22,020 bases of DNA, taken from NCBI GenBank assembly GCA_035399665.1, contig DAOPJM010000033.1, forward strand, positions 1 to 22,020, given 5' to 3'. The translations under genes were made by a program, and so were the position numbers. The notes beneath the pieces are model-generated. The model ran no database searches. It saw only the letters and a program-made list of their open reading frames with translations, and was not told the DNA's origin. Shown one piece after another: positions 7,838-15,111 of this stretch (the stretch's first letter is position 1; each line of letters begins with the position of its first letter). The stretch is from DAOPJM01 sp035399665. GTDB lineage: Bacteria; Bacillota; Clostridia; Christensenellales; CAG-138.

Positions 7838-9103
7838 ATGGACAAGGAGCTTATCGCGGAGTGTAGAGAGATACTTGAGTACGAGCTTATTATGGCGACA
7901 GGCTGCACCGAGCCCATAGCCGTCGCGTATGCGAGCGCGCTTGCGAGGGAAGCCCTCGGCGTTATGCCCGAAAAGCTGCGCATTGGCTGCAGCGGCAATA
8001 TCATCAAGAACGTAAAGAGCGTCGTTGTTCCCGGCACCAACGGCATGAAAGGTATAGGCGCCGCCGCCGTCATAGGCGCGGTGGGAGGCGATCCCAAGCT
8101 GAAGCTGGATGTGTTGAGCGGGATAACCGAGGAACACTGTATCGAGACCAAAAAGCTCTTGGATAAGAAGATATGCACCGTATACCTCCTGGAAAGCGAC
8201 GACCCGCTGTGCATACGCGTTGACGCGACCGCCGGAGATGATTGCTCTGTGGTCGAGATAAAGGGCGATCACACCAACGTCGTCCTGCTTGAGAAGAACG
8301 GCAGGGAGCTTAGGACGCCCGACCGAAAGACGAAGGAGACGCACGAGCCGGATTACAGCGTCCTCAGCATCGCCCGAATCTTGGATTATGCCGAGGTCAC
8401 CGATTTGAGCTTTGAAGCTCCCATACTCGAACGTCAGATTGAGTGCAACTCAAACATGGCGCAGGAGGGCTTGCAAAATGATTGGGGTATGTGCATAGGC
8501 AAGCTGCTTATGGACGCGAGCGCGGAGACCTCTGTGCAAGCCAAGGCGATGGCGGCGGCGGGCAGCGACGCAAGGATGAGCGGATGTCTGAAGCCCGTCG
8601 TTATTAACTCCGGAAGCGGCAATCAGGGGCTTACCGTGTCCCTGCCGGTGATTCAGTACGCCAAATGCCTTAACGCCGATCATGAAAAACTGCTTCGCGC
8701 ACTGCTTATCAGCAATCTTTGTTCCATACATATAAAGCACAGAATAGGCAGGCTGTCCGCCTTCTGCGGAGCGGTAAGCGCGGCCTGCGGAGCCGGCGCG
8801 GCGATAACTTGGTTGGAGGGGGGATCGAGGGAGCAAATCAACGCGTCTATCGCGAATACCTTAGCCAATGTGTCGGGCATAGTCTGTGACGGCGCGAAGC
8901 CCTCCTGTGCCGCCAAGATTGCTTCGGCGCTTGACGCCGCGCTTATGGCGCACAGGCTTGCGATGCGCGGCAGGCAGTTCGCGGCCGGCGATGGGCTTAT
9001 AGCCGAGGACATAGAGGACACCATAACCAAGGTCGGTGAGCTGGGCAGAGAAGGCATGAAGGAGACCGACCGCGAGATTCTGCGCCTGATGCTGGACGAA
9101 TAG
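7838..9103 (+). CDS. cyuA: L-cysteine desulfidase, CyuA/YhaM (UPF0597) family
   Basis: This 421-aa protein belongs to the serine dehydratase-alpha-like UPF0597 family. Characterised members (archaeal cysteine desulfidase, enterobacterial CyuA) use an oxygen-sensitive [4Fe-4S] cluster to split L-cysteine into pyruvate, ammonia and sulfide. The N-terminal signature MATGCTEPIAVAYA carries Cys23. Further candidate cluster cysteines are Cys277 and Cys295 and the pair Cys310/Cys317 in SAFCGAVSAACGAGAA. Glycine-rich SGSGNQGLTVSLP lies in the middle. Length is as expected. An AGGAGG site precedes the ATG, 14 bp after the SPFH gene stop. No cyuR-type regulator or cysteine transporter is adjacent, so the assignment rests on family resemblance. 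A related L-serine dehydratase-like activity is the main alternative. Confidence 0.87.
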   Translation: MDKELIAECREILEYELIMATGCTEPIAVAYASALAREALGVMPEKLRIGCSGNIIKNVKSVVVPGTNGMKGIGAAAVIGAVGGDPKLKLDVLSGITEEHCIETKKLLDKKICTVYLLESDDPLCIRVDATAGDDCSVVEIKGDHTNVVLLEKNGRELRTPDRKTKETHEPDYSVLSIARILDYAEVTDLSFEAPILERQIECNSNMAQEGLQNDWGMCIGKLLMDASAETSVQAKAMAAAGSDARMSGCLKPVVINSGSGNQGLTVSLPVIQYAKCLNADHEKLLRALLISNLCSIHIKHRIGRLSAFCGAVSAACGAGAAITWLEGGSREQINASIANTLANVSGIVCDGAKPSCAAKIASALDAALMAHRLAMRGRQFAAGDGLIAEDIEDTITKVGELGREGMKETDREILRLMLDE

Positions 9104-9131
9104 CTGCTGTGCGTACAAAACTCTGAGCGGT

Positions 9132-9154
9132 AAAAAAGCCGCGGCAAAGGCGGC
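9132..9154 (-). terminator. Probable terminator of the minus-strand uppP-ydcF operon
   Basis: On the minus strand GCCGC (9150-9154) and GCGGC (9138-9142) form a short GC stem with a 7-base loop, followed by six T residues (9132-9137). It lies about 40 bp past the stop of the ydcF-like gene, in the gap between the convergent cyuA and ydcF-like genes. The stem is only 5 bp, so strength is uncertain. Confidence 0.55.
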
Positions 9155-9171
9155 AATAGGATAGTATATCT

Positions 9172-9216
9172 GTTGAGAGGTGATTTTTGAGCTGTCAGCC
9201 CAAGTCGCCTCTCAAC
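9172..9216. repeat. Inverted repeat at the junction of convergent genes
   Basis: GTTGAGAGG (9172-9180) is the exact reverse complement of CCTCTCAAC (9208-9216). With one G-T wobble the stem extends to 12 bp, with a loop of about 21 bases. The right arm lies within the last codons of the ydcF-like gene. The left arm is also part of a 17-bp direct repeat shared with 15095-15111. Confidence 0.65.
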
Positions 9217-9944
9217 GCGTATATGCAGATGCCGACGCTTTCACGCATGAAGTTGTTCAGCGCGAGATACCAGACGTCGGGCGCGGCTATGCCCGAAACG
9301 GACAGCCCCGCGTTTTCGGCAACCTTGGTGGAACGGTAGACGTGAAAGCCCGTGGTGACAAAGGCAAGCTTCGCGTCCTTGCCGCAGGCGGAATCGATAA
9401 CAGCCTTGGAGTATCTGAAGTTCTCAAGGGTGCTTTCGGAGGCGTCCTCGGTAAGAATCCGTGACTCGTCTATGCCGTGCGCAATGAGATACAGCTTCAT
9501 CGCGTTGGCCTCGGTCGTGGTTTCGCCAGAACCCTGCCCGCCGGATACCACACAGACGGTTTCGGGGTTGTCGCAAAGATACTCAATCGCGGTGTCAAGC
9601 CGCTTTTGCAGTACCAAGCTTACCTTGTCCTTGCGCAGACCCGCGCCAAGCACAATCAGCGCGTCCGCCTCAACCTTGTCGGCGTCCTTGCAGGCCGATA
9701 TCATCAGCGAGCCGCAGACGATGAATATCACGGCGGCTGCACAAAAGCAGCCGACGGTGAACCACTTTAGAAAACACATGAAACCGCTCTGCATATGGGG
9801 AAGCAGTATTCCAAGCAGTATCAGCGGAATCCCGAAGAAGGCGGGTAGAATTACCCCAAGGTTGAAATTGGATCTGCATGCTATGACGCAGGTATCAAGT
9901 ACTAAAATTGCACCAAGCACTACAAGGACGATTCGTATCGCCAT
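9195..9944 (-). CDS. YdcF/ElyC-like DUF218 membrane protein
   Basis: This 249-aa protein has roughly three hydrophobic N-terminal membrane segments in residues 1-83, then an external DUF218 domain. Domain marks are ALIVLGAGLRKDKVS, the VVSGGQGSGE loop, a TEANAMK helix, EDASESTLEN and VTTGFHVYRS. DUF218 proteins include SanA, YdcF and ElyC. ElyC has been linked to peptidoglycan assembly and undecaprenyl-phosphate metabolism, but biochemical function is not settled. The start at 9944 is preferred because TAAAGGAGT lies just upstream and the membrane segment begins at once. An alternative ATG at 9980 overlaps the uvrA stop as ATGA and would add 12 polar residues. It is the last gene of the five-gene operon. 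Confidence 0.85.
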   Translation of the reverse strand: MAIRIVLVVLGAILVLDTCVIACRSNFNLGVILPAFFGIPLILLGILLPHMQSGFMCFLKWFTVGCFCAAAVIFIVCGSLMISACKDADKVEADALIVLGAGLRKDKVSLVLQKRLDTAIEYLCDNPETVCVVSGGQGSGETTTEANAMKLYLIAHGIDESRILTEDASESTLENFRYSKAVIDSACGKDAKLAFVTTGFHVYRSTKVAENAGLSVSGIAAPDVWYLALNNFMRESVGICIYALRGDLG

Positions 9945-9976
9945 AGGGTATACTCCTTTACTGCGACATTTATGAC

Positions 9977-12796
9977 TCATGACAGCACCGTCTTTAAGAA
10001 TTGTCCCGTGAAGCTGTCGGGGTTCTCGGCAACCTGTTCGGGTGTGCCGACAGCGACTACCGTTCCGCCCGCGTCGCCGCCCTCGGGGCCAAGGTCGATG
10101 ATGTAATCGGCGGTCTTGATGACGTCAAGGTTGTGTTCGATGACGATTATCGAGCTGCCGTTCTCGCAGAGCTGCTCCAATATTGTGAGCAAACGCTTGA
10201 TGTCGTCGGTGTGCAGACCCGTGGTAGGCTCGTCCAAGATATAGAGCGTTCGGCCTGTGTCGCGGCGTGACAACTCGGTCGCAAGCTTGATGCGCTGCGC
10301 CTCGCCGCCCGAAAGGGTGGTGGAGGGCTGTCCGAGCTTGATGTACCCAAGTCCTACGTCGTGCAGGGTCTTGACCTTGCGATAGAGCTTGGGCAGGTTC
10401 TTGAAGAACTCCAAAGCCTCATCTACGGTCATTTCCAAGACTTCATGGATGTTTTTACCCTTGTAGTGAACCTCAAGGGTCTCGCGGTTGTAGCGCTTAC
10501 CCTTGCAGACCTCACAGGGGACATAGACGTCGGAGAGGAAGTTCATCTCAATCTTGATGATGCCGTCGCCGCTGCAAGCCTCGCAGCGCCCGCCCTTGAT
10601 GTTGAAGCTGAATCTGCCGCTCTTGTAGCCGCGCAGCTTGGCGTCAGGGGTCATGGCGTACAGCTCCCGAATGAGGTCGAACAACCCCGTATAGGTGGCG
10701 GGATTGCTCCTTGGGGTGCGCCCTATGGGGCTTTGATCGATGTCGATAACCTTGTTCAGGGCTTCGATTCCGTCAATCCCGTCATGGTCGGCGGCCCTGA
10801 TGCGCGCTCGATTGAGGTCATGCAGCAGGCGCTTTTTGATAATCTCGTTGACCAGACTGGACTTGCCGCTGCCGCTCACGCCCGTGACGCAAACGAAAGC
10901 GCCTAAAGGAAGGCTTACCGTGATGTTTTTGAGGTTGTTCGCCCTTGCGCCCCTGACCGTGAGCCACTTGCCGTTGCCCGCCCTGCGCTGCGGAGGTACG
11001 GGTATGGACAGCTCGCCCTTGAGGTATTTGCCTGTGAGGGAAGCGGGGTTCGCCATAATCTCGGAGGGAGTGCCTTCCGCGACGATCTCGCCGCCATGAA
11101 CGCCCGCGGCGGGGCCGATATCGACGATGTAGTCGGCGCTTAGCATGGTCTCTGTGTCATGCTCGACTACTATAAGGGTATTGCCAAGGTCTCGCAGCGC
11201 TTTCAAGGCATTCAGGAGCTTACAGTTGTCACGCTGATGAAGTCCTATCGAAGGCTCGTCCAAAATATACAGGACGCCGACCAAGCCGCTTCCTATCTGC
11301 GTAGCCAGCCTTATGCGCTGAGCCTCTCCGCCCGAGAGTGTTACAGCGGAGCGCGAAAGGGTTAGATAGCCCAAGCCTACGTTTTCAAGGAAGTTCAGAC
11401 GCGCATCCAACTCCTTCATTATCTGTTTGGCAATCGCCTGCTGAGTAGGCGTAAGCTCTACTTGGTGCAAAAATGTCCTGGCCTTTGAGAGCGGCAGAGC
11501 GCTTAAATCGGCTATGCTCAAATCCCCGACGGTTACGGCAAGCGATTCCTTTTTAAGACGCTTACCGCCGCAGGTGGGACAAAGCGTATGAGACATATAT
11601 GACTCATACTCCTGCTTCTGCCAATCGCTGCTCGTCTCATGATAGCGGCGCTCCATGCTGGGAATGACGCCCTCGAAGGAGGTCATGAAGCTGCCGCCGC
11701 CGTACTCTCGCTGATAGCTGACCTCTAACTTTTCGGAGCCTGTGCCGTATAGAATATCATGCTTCATGGCTTCGGGGATATCGCGCCAGGGCGTTGAGGT
11801 ACTGACCCGGTACTTCCTGCATATAGCCGAAAAGTACATCTCGGCAAAGCTGCCGCCCGCGCTGCTTTTCCAGCCGTTAACGCTTATCGCGCCGTCGTCA
11901 AGCGAAAGGTCCTCATTTGGGACTATAAGCTCAGGGTCCATGCGCATAAGCTCGCCCAAGCCGCCGCAGTCAGGGCAGCTTCCAAAGGGACTGTTGAACG
12001 AGAAGACCCTCGGCTCTAACTCCTCTATGCTGATACCGCAGTCGGGGCAGGCGTACTTTTGCGAATACAGCGTCTCGCCGCCGTCAACGACCGCGACTAT
12101 CGCAAGGTCGTCGGCCAGCCTAAAGGCGGTCTCCAACGCCTCCGACAGCCGCCCCTCAATGCCCTTTCGCACGACAAGACGGTCAATTACCGCCTCAATA
12201 CTGTGATTTTTTCGTTTGTCAAGCTTCGGCGCCTCGGAAATCTCCGAGATAACGCCGTCAACGCGTACCCGCACATAGCCCCCGCGCTTTAGCTCGTCCA
12301 AGACTGAGCCATGCTCGCCCTTCCTGTGGCGGACGCAGGGGGCTATGACGAGTATCTTCGAGCCTTCTGGCAGGGACATAACGCGAGAAACGACTATGTC
12401 AACGCTCTGCTTCTCAATCACCTTGCCGCATTGGGGGCAATGCGGAACCCCGCATCTTGCGTACAGCAGACGCAAAAAGTCGTGAATCTCCGTGACCGTA
12501 CCCACGGTTGAGCGGGGATTGCGGCTTGAGCTTTTCTGATCTATCGATATAGCGGGAGAAAGTCCCTCTATGCTGTCAACCTCCGGTTTGTCCATCTGAC
12601 CGATGAACATTCTGGCGTATGAGGAAAGGCTCTCGACATACCTGCGCTGACCCTCGGCGTATATGGTGTCGAAGGCAAGGCTGGACTTGCCCGAACCGGA
12701 AAGCCCCGTGAATACTATGAGTTTGTTGCGCGGCAGGCATAGGTTTATGTTCTTTAGGTTGTGCTGCCTCGCGCCCGTTATCGTGATGTTGTCCAT
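9977..12796 (-). CDS. uvrA: Excinuclease ABC subunit A
   Basis: UvrA (939 aa, the usual length) is the damage-recognising ATPase of nucleotide excision repair. It loads UvrB at DNA lesions. The duplicated ABC architecture is complete: first Walker A GLSGSGKSS at residues 31-39, first LSGGEAQRI signature near residue 487, second Walker A GVSGSGKSS near 642 and second LSGGEAQRI near 829. Zinc-binding CxxC pairs are visible in CPQCGK, CPDCG, CEACSGDG and CEVCKGKRY. The start follows AAAGGAA. The gene begins 13 bp after ispDF. No uvrB or uvrC is present, so in this genome uvrA is apparently separated from uvrB and sits in an envelope/isoprenoid operon. Confidence 0.98.
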   Translation of the reverse strand: MDNITITGARQHNLKNINLCLPRNKLIVFTGLSGSGKSSLAFDTIYAEGQRRYVESLSSYARMFIGQMDKPEVDSIEGLSPAISIDQKSSSRNPRSTVGTVTEIHDFLRLLYARCGVPHCPQCGKVIEKQSVDIVVSRVMSLPEGSKILVIAPCVRHRKGEHGSVLDELKRGGYVRVRVDGVISEISEAPKLDKRKNHSIEAVIDRLVVRKGIEGRLSEALETAFRLADDLAIVAVVDGGETLYSQKYACPDCGISIEELEPRVFSFNSPFGSCPDCGGLGELMRMDPELIVPNEDLSLDDGAISVNGWKSSAGGSFAEMYFSAICRKYRVSTSTPWRDIPEAMKHDILYGTGSEKLEVSYQREYGGGSFMTSFEGVIPSMERRYHETSSDWQKQEYESYMSHTLCPTCGGKRLKKESLAVTVGDLSIADLSALPLSKARTFLHQVELTPTQQAIAKQIMKELDARLNFLENVGLGYLTLSRSAVTLSGGEAQRIRLATQIGSGLVGVLYILDEPSIGLHQRDNCKLLNALKALRDLGNTLIVVEHDTETMLSADYIVDIGPAAGVHGGEIVAEGTPSEIMANPASLTGKYLKGELSIPVPPQRRAGNGKWLTVRGARANNLKNITVSLPLGAFVCVTGVSGSGKSSLVNEIIKKRLLHDLNRARIRAADHDGIDGIEALNKVIDIDQSPIGRTPRSNPATYTGLFDLIRELYAMTPDAKLRGYKSGRFSFNIKGGRCEACSGDGIIKIEMNFLSDVYVPCEVCKGKRYNRETLEVHYKGKNIHEVLEMTVDEALEFFKNLPKLYRKVKTLHDVGLGYIKLGQPSTTLSGGEAQRIKLATELSRRDTGRTLYILDEPTTGLHTDDIKRLLTILEQLCENGSSIIVIEHNLDVIKTADYIIDLGPEGGDAGGTVVAVGTPEQVAENPDSFTGQFLKTVLS

Positions 12797-12809
12797 GTCA
12801 TTCCTTTGT

Positions 12810-13946
12810 CTATAAGTATTTCAGGGCGGCCACAGCCTGTGCTGATATGCACAAGCCCTTGCCCTCGTCGTTCATGCCCTCGGTCGTGGTCGCCTTGACG
12901 GACACATTTTCCATCGGAATCCCGCAGTCTTGGGCTATGTTCATGCGCATCATCGCTTCATAGGGAAGAAGCTTAGGACGCTGCGCTATTATCGTTGAGT
13001 CGATGTTGGTTATTACCATGCCCCTTTTTTGCACCATGTCTGCCACCCGCCGCAGCAGGATGCGGCTGTCTATGCCCTTATAGGCAGGATCGTTGTCGGG
13101 GAACGCCTGTCCTATATCACCCAAGGCGCAGGCGCCAAGCAGGGCGTCGCATATGGCATGAAGCAGTACGTCCGCGTCGGAATGCCCAAAAAGACCCTTG
13201 TCAAACGGTATCTCAACTCCGCCTAAAATGAGCTTGCGTCCATCTACAAGCCTGTGGGTGTCATATCCTGTCCCATATTTGGTACAGGAAAGCTCGCGTT
13301 CAAGTCTGCGCCAGTCGTCCGCGTCGGTGAGCTTGATGTTCTCAACACTGCCCCTGACAAGATGAAGGGGAAGCCCCGTGTATCTTGCATAAAGGCTTGC
13401 GTCATCGGTCATCAATTCGCCCGCAAGCTCATGCGCCCGCTTTATGGCGGAGTATCTGAAGCTTTGTGGGGTCTGCATACGGTAGAGACTGTCCCTGTCC
13501 ACCGCGCCGAGACAGCTCCACAAGTCGCCGTTTTGCTCCAATTTTAGCATGGTGTCGGAGACCCTAAGCGCGACAACGCCGCTGCCGTGGGCTTTTGCGC
13601 CCTCTATGGAGGCGCGGACAAGCTCGGAGCTGACCATGCAGCGCGCCGCGTCATGTATAACAGCTATGTCGTCATTTTGCCAAAGGTCGGCGTGAAGAGC
13701 GTTGCCGACAGACTGCATACGAACCTCGCCGCCCATGACTACAATGCTTGGAACGGGGCAGCTTAATTGGTGCAAATATGTCTCATGCTCTGCGTTGGTT
13801 ACAAAAACGACAGCCTCGACGCCGCCCTTGAGAAGCGCGTCCAAACTGCGTTCAATGGCTGTTTTACCCGCAATGGGAGCGGTCAGCTTGTCGAAGCCCA
13901 TGCGCTCAGACCTGCCCGCGCAGAGCAGTACGGCAACGGCTCTCAT
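12810..13946 (-). CDS. ispDF: Bifunctional IspD-IspF enzyme of the MEP pathway
   Basis: This 378-aa fusion catalyses two non-consecutive steps of the non-mevalonate isoprenoid pathway. The N-terminal IspD half makes CDP-methylerythritol from MEP and CTP: LLCAGRSERMGFDK at residues 7-20 and IHDAARCM at 97-104. The C-terminal IspF half, from about residue 222, forms the cyclodiphosphate: GYDTHRL with metal ligands Asp229 and His231, GHSDADVLLH with ligand His263, and TTTEGMNDEGKG near the end. I chose the ATG at 13946 because IspD homology begins there and a GAGGAAT site precedes it. A longer frame reaching 14069 would only run out of frame through rqcP. It starts one base after rqcP. Fused IspDF proteins are known in several bacterial groups, so the fusion itself is not novel. 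Confidence 0.96.
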   Translation of the reverse strand: MRAVAVLLCAGRSERMGFDKLTAPIAGKTAIERSLDALLKGGVEAVVFVTNAEHETYLHQLSCPVPSIVVMGGEVRMQSVGNALHADLWQNDDIAVIHDAARCMVSSELVRASIEGAKAHGSGVVALRVSDTMLKLEQNGDLWSCLGAVDRDSLYRMQTPQSFRYSAIKRAHELAGELMTDDASLYARYTGLPLHLVRGSVENIKLTDADDWRRLERELSCTKYGTGYDTHRLVDGRKLILGGVEIPFDKGLFGHSDADVLLHAICDALLGACALGDIGQAFPDNDPAYKGIDSRILLRRVADMVQKRGMVITNIDSTIIAQRPKLLPYEAMMRMNIAQDCGIPMENVSVKATTTEGMNDEGKGLCISAQAVAALKYL

Positions 13947-13947
13947 G

Positions 13948-14196
13948 CTATTCCTCGGCAATGACGGTGTACATCTTGTCGGCGTCCTCCTTGCGGGTAA
14001 ACTCGGGCGTGGCGTCAACGCGCACATAGATGTGCTTGCCGCCCATGAGTATATCCAGCTGATCCCCAACGTTGACGTCGGTCGCGGGTTTGGCCTGCCT
14101 GCCGTTAATGCTGATGCGTCCCGCGCTCGCCGCCTCGTTCGCGACGGTGCGGCGCTTTATTATCCTTGATACCTTCAAAAACTTATCCAATCTCAT
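13948..14196 (-). CDS. rqcP: RqcP-like S4-domain protein
   Basis: This 82-aa protein is almost entirely one S4 RNA-binding domain: MRLDKFLKVSRIIKRR, the VANEAASAGRISING turn and VNVGDQLDI. It matches the small YabO/RqcP family, which in Bacillus binds 50S-peptidyl-tRNA complexes with RqcH and supports alanine-tail synthesis in ribosome quality control. It has a TAGGAGA ribosome binding site and starts 10 bp after uppP. It is followed by ispDF one base after its stop. A closely related Hsp15-like S4 protein is the alternative. No rqcH is seen in the window. Confidence 0.88.
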   Translation of the reverse strand: MRLDKFLKVSRIIKRRTVANEAASAGRISINGRQAKPATDVNVGDQLDILMGGKHIYVRVDATPEFTRKEDADKMYTVIAEE

Positions 14197-14206
14197 GATA
14201 TTTCTC

Positions 14207-15013
14207 CTATATTTTGCCTAATAGCTGCAATATTATCGTGATTATTCCCAAAACGCCCGTGTAGACGGCAAAGCCCCACAGCTTGTGACCCGTGATGAGC
14301 TTGAGCATGAGGCGCACGGCGAAGTAGCCCGTGACCCCCGCCGCTATCATTCCGACGAGCAGAGTGCCTATATCAACGCCTATACTGCCGACCTCGATTA
14401 CGTCCTTGACCTCAAGCACCATGCCTCCGAGTATGGCGGGAATGGACATGAGGAAGGAGAAGTCTGCGGCGGCCTTGCGGTCGAGACCCGCGAACATCGC
14501 ACCGCTGATGGTGGAGCCGGAGCGGGAGACGCCGGGCAGAACGCCAAGGCACTGCATACCGCCGATGATGAGTGAATCCCGCCAGGTCATCTTTCCCAGC
14601 TTGCGCTTGTTCTCAACGTAGGTGGCCGCCCAGTCGCACAGGAGTAAAAGTATGGTGGTGACAAGGAAGCACACCCCAAGGTAGGAGCCGCCCTCCGCGT
14701 TGTTGTAGAACGTCTCAAACGGGTCGACCTTGAACAGCAGGGCGATAAGGACGGTGGGGACGGTGGCGACAATGAGGTAACCCATCAGCTTTTGAACGGG
14801 GTGGCGAACGAGCGCCCATACGCGTTTGCGGTAGACGATGATGACGGCGACAAGCGTCGCGACATGAAGCATGACCGAAAAGAACGGCCCGCCGCTCGAT
14901 TCGGATATGCCCATAAGCTTCTGCAAGAGAAGCAGATGTCCGCTGCTCGAAATAGGCAGAAACTCGCATACGCCCTGTACTATACCCAAAATCAGCGCTT
15001 CCCAGACTGACAT
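14207..15013 (-). CDS. uppP: Undecaprenyl-diphosphatase
   Basis: UppP/BacA (268 aa, normal length) is an integral membrane enzyme. It dephosphorylates undecaprenyl diphosphate to the monophosphate carrier used for peptidoglycan and other surface polymers, and overexpression of the family gives bacitracin resistance. Both signature motifs are intact: GVCEFLPISSSGH at residues 14-26 with Glu17, and PGVSRSGST at 160-168 with Arg164. Several strongly hydrophobic helices fill the rest. The ATG at 15013 has GGAGG just upstream. It is the first gene of the operon, read from the promoter at 15064-15092. Its partner in theme is ispDF two genes downstream, which makes precursor for the same lipid. Confidence 0.97.
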   Translation of the reverse strand: MSVWEALILGIVQGVCEFLPISSSGHLLLLQKLMGISESSGGPFFSVMLHVATLVAVIIVYRKRVWALVRHPVQKLMGYLIVATVPTVLIALLFKVDPFETFYNNAEGGSYLGVCFLVTTILLLLCDWAATYVENKRKLGKMTWRDSLIIGGMQCLGVLPGVSRSGSTISGAMFAGLDRKAAADFSFLMSIPAILGGMVLEVKDVIEVGSIGVDIGTLLVGMIAAGVTGYFAVRLMLKLITGHKLWGFAVYTGVLGIITIILQLLGKI

Positions 15014-15063
15014 ATTACCTCCATGGAGATGAGCCTTGATAAGCTCAGAATCTCGTATTTTCT

Positions 15064-15092
15064 ATCATACTACGATAATTTGAAAGATACAA
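15064..15092 (-). promoter_or_regulatory. Promoter of the uppP-rqcP-ispDF-uvrA-ydcF operon
   Basis: On the minus strand TTGTAT (15087-15092) and TATGAT (15064-15069) are separated by exactly 17 bp, about 50 bp upstream of uppP. The -35 lies only 20 bp from the start codon of the divergent plus-strand gene. That gene's own promoter must therefore overlap this one or the uppP leader. I did not find a clean plus-strand promoter. Confidence 0.72.
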
Positions 15093-15094
15093 TA

Positions 15095-15111
15095 GTTGAG
15101 AGGTGATTTTT
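15095..15111 (+). repeat. 17-bp direct repeat, second copy; holds a ribosome binding site
   Basis: GTTGAGAGGTGATTTTT here is identical to 9172-9188 on the same strand. Here it supplies the GAGAGGTGA ribosome binding site for the gene at 15112. The two copies exactly bracket the five-gene minus-strand operon. Confidence 0.7.

Noticed and set aside
13947..14069. Longer IspDF start at 14069
   Set aside because: The extra 41 residues are an out-of-frame reading of rqcP with no IspD homology; the ATG at 13946 has its own ribosome binding site.
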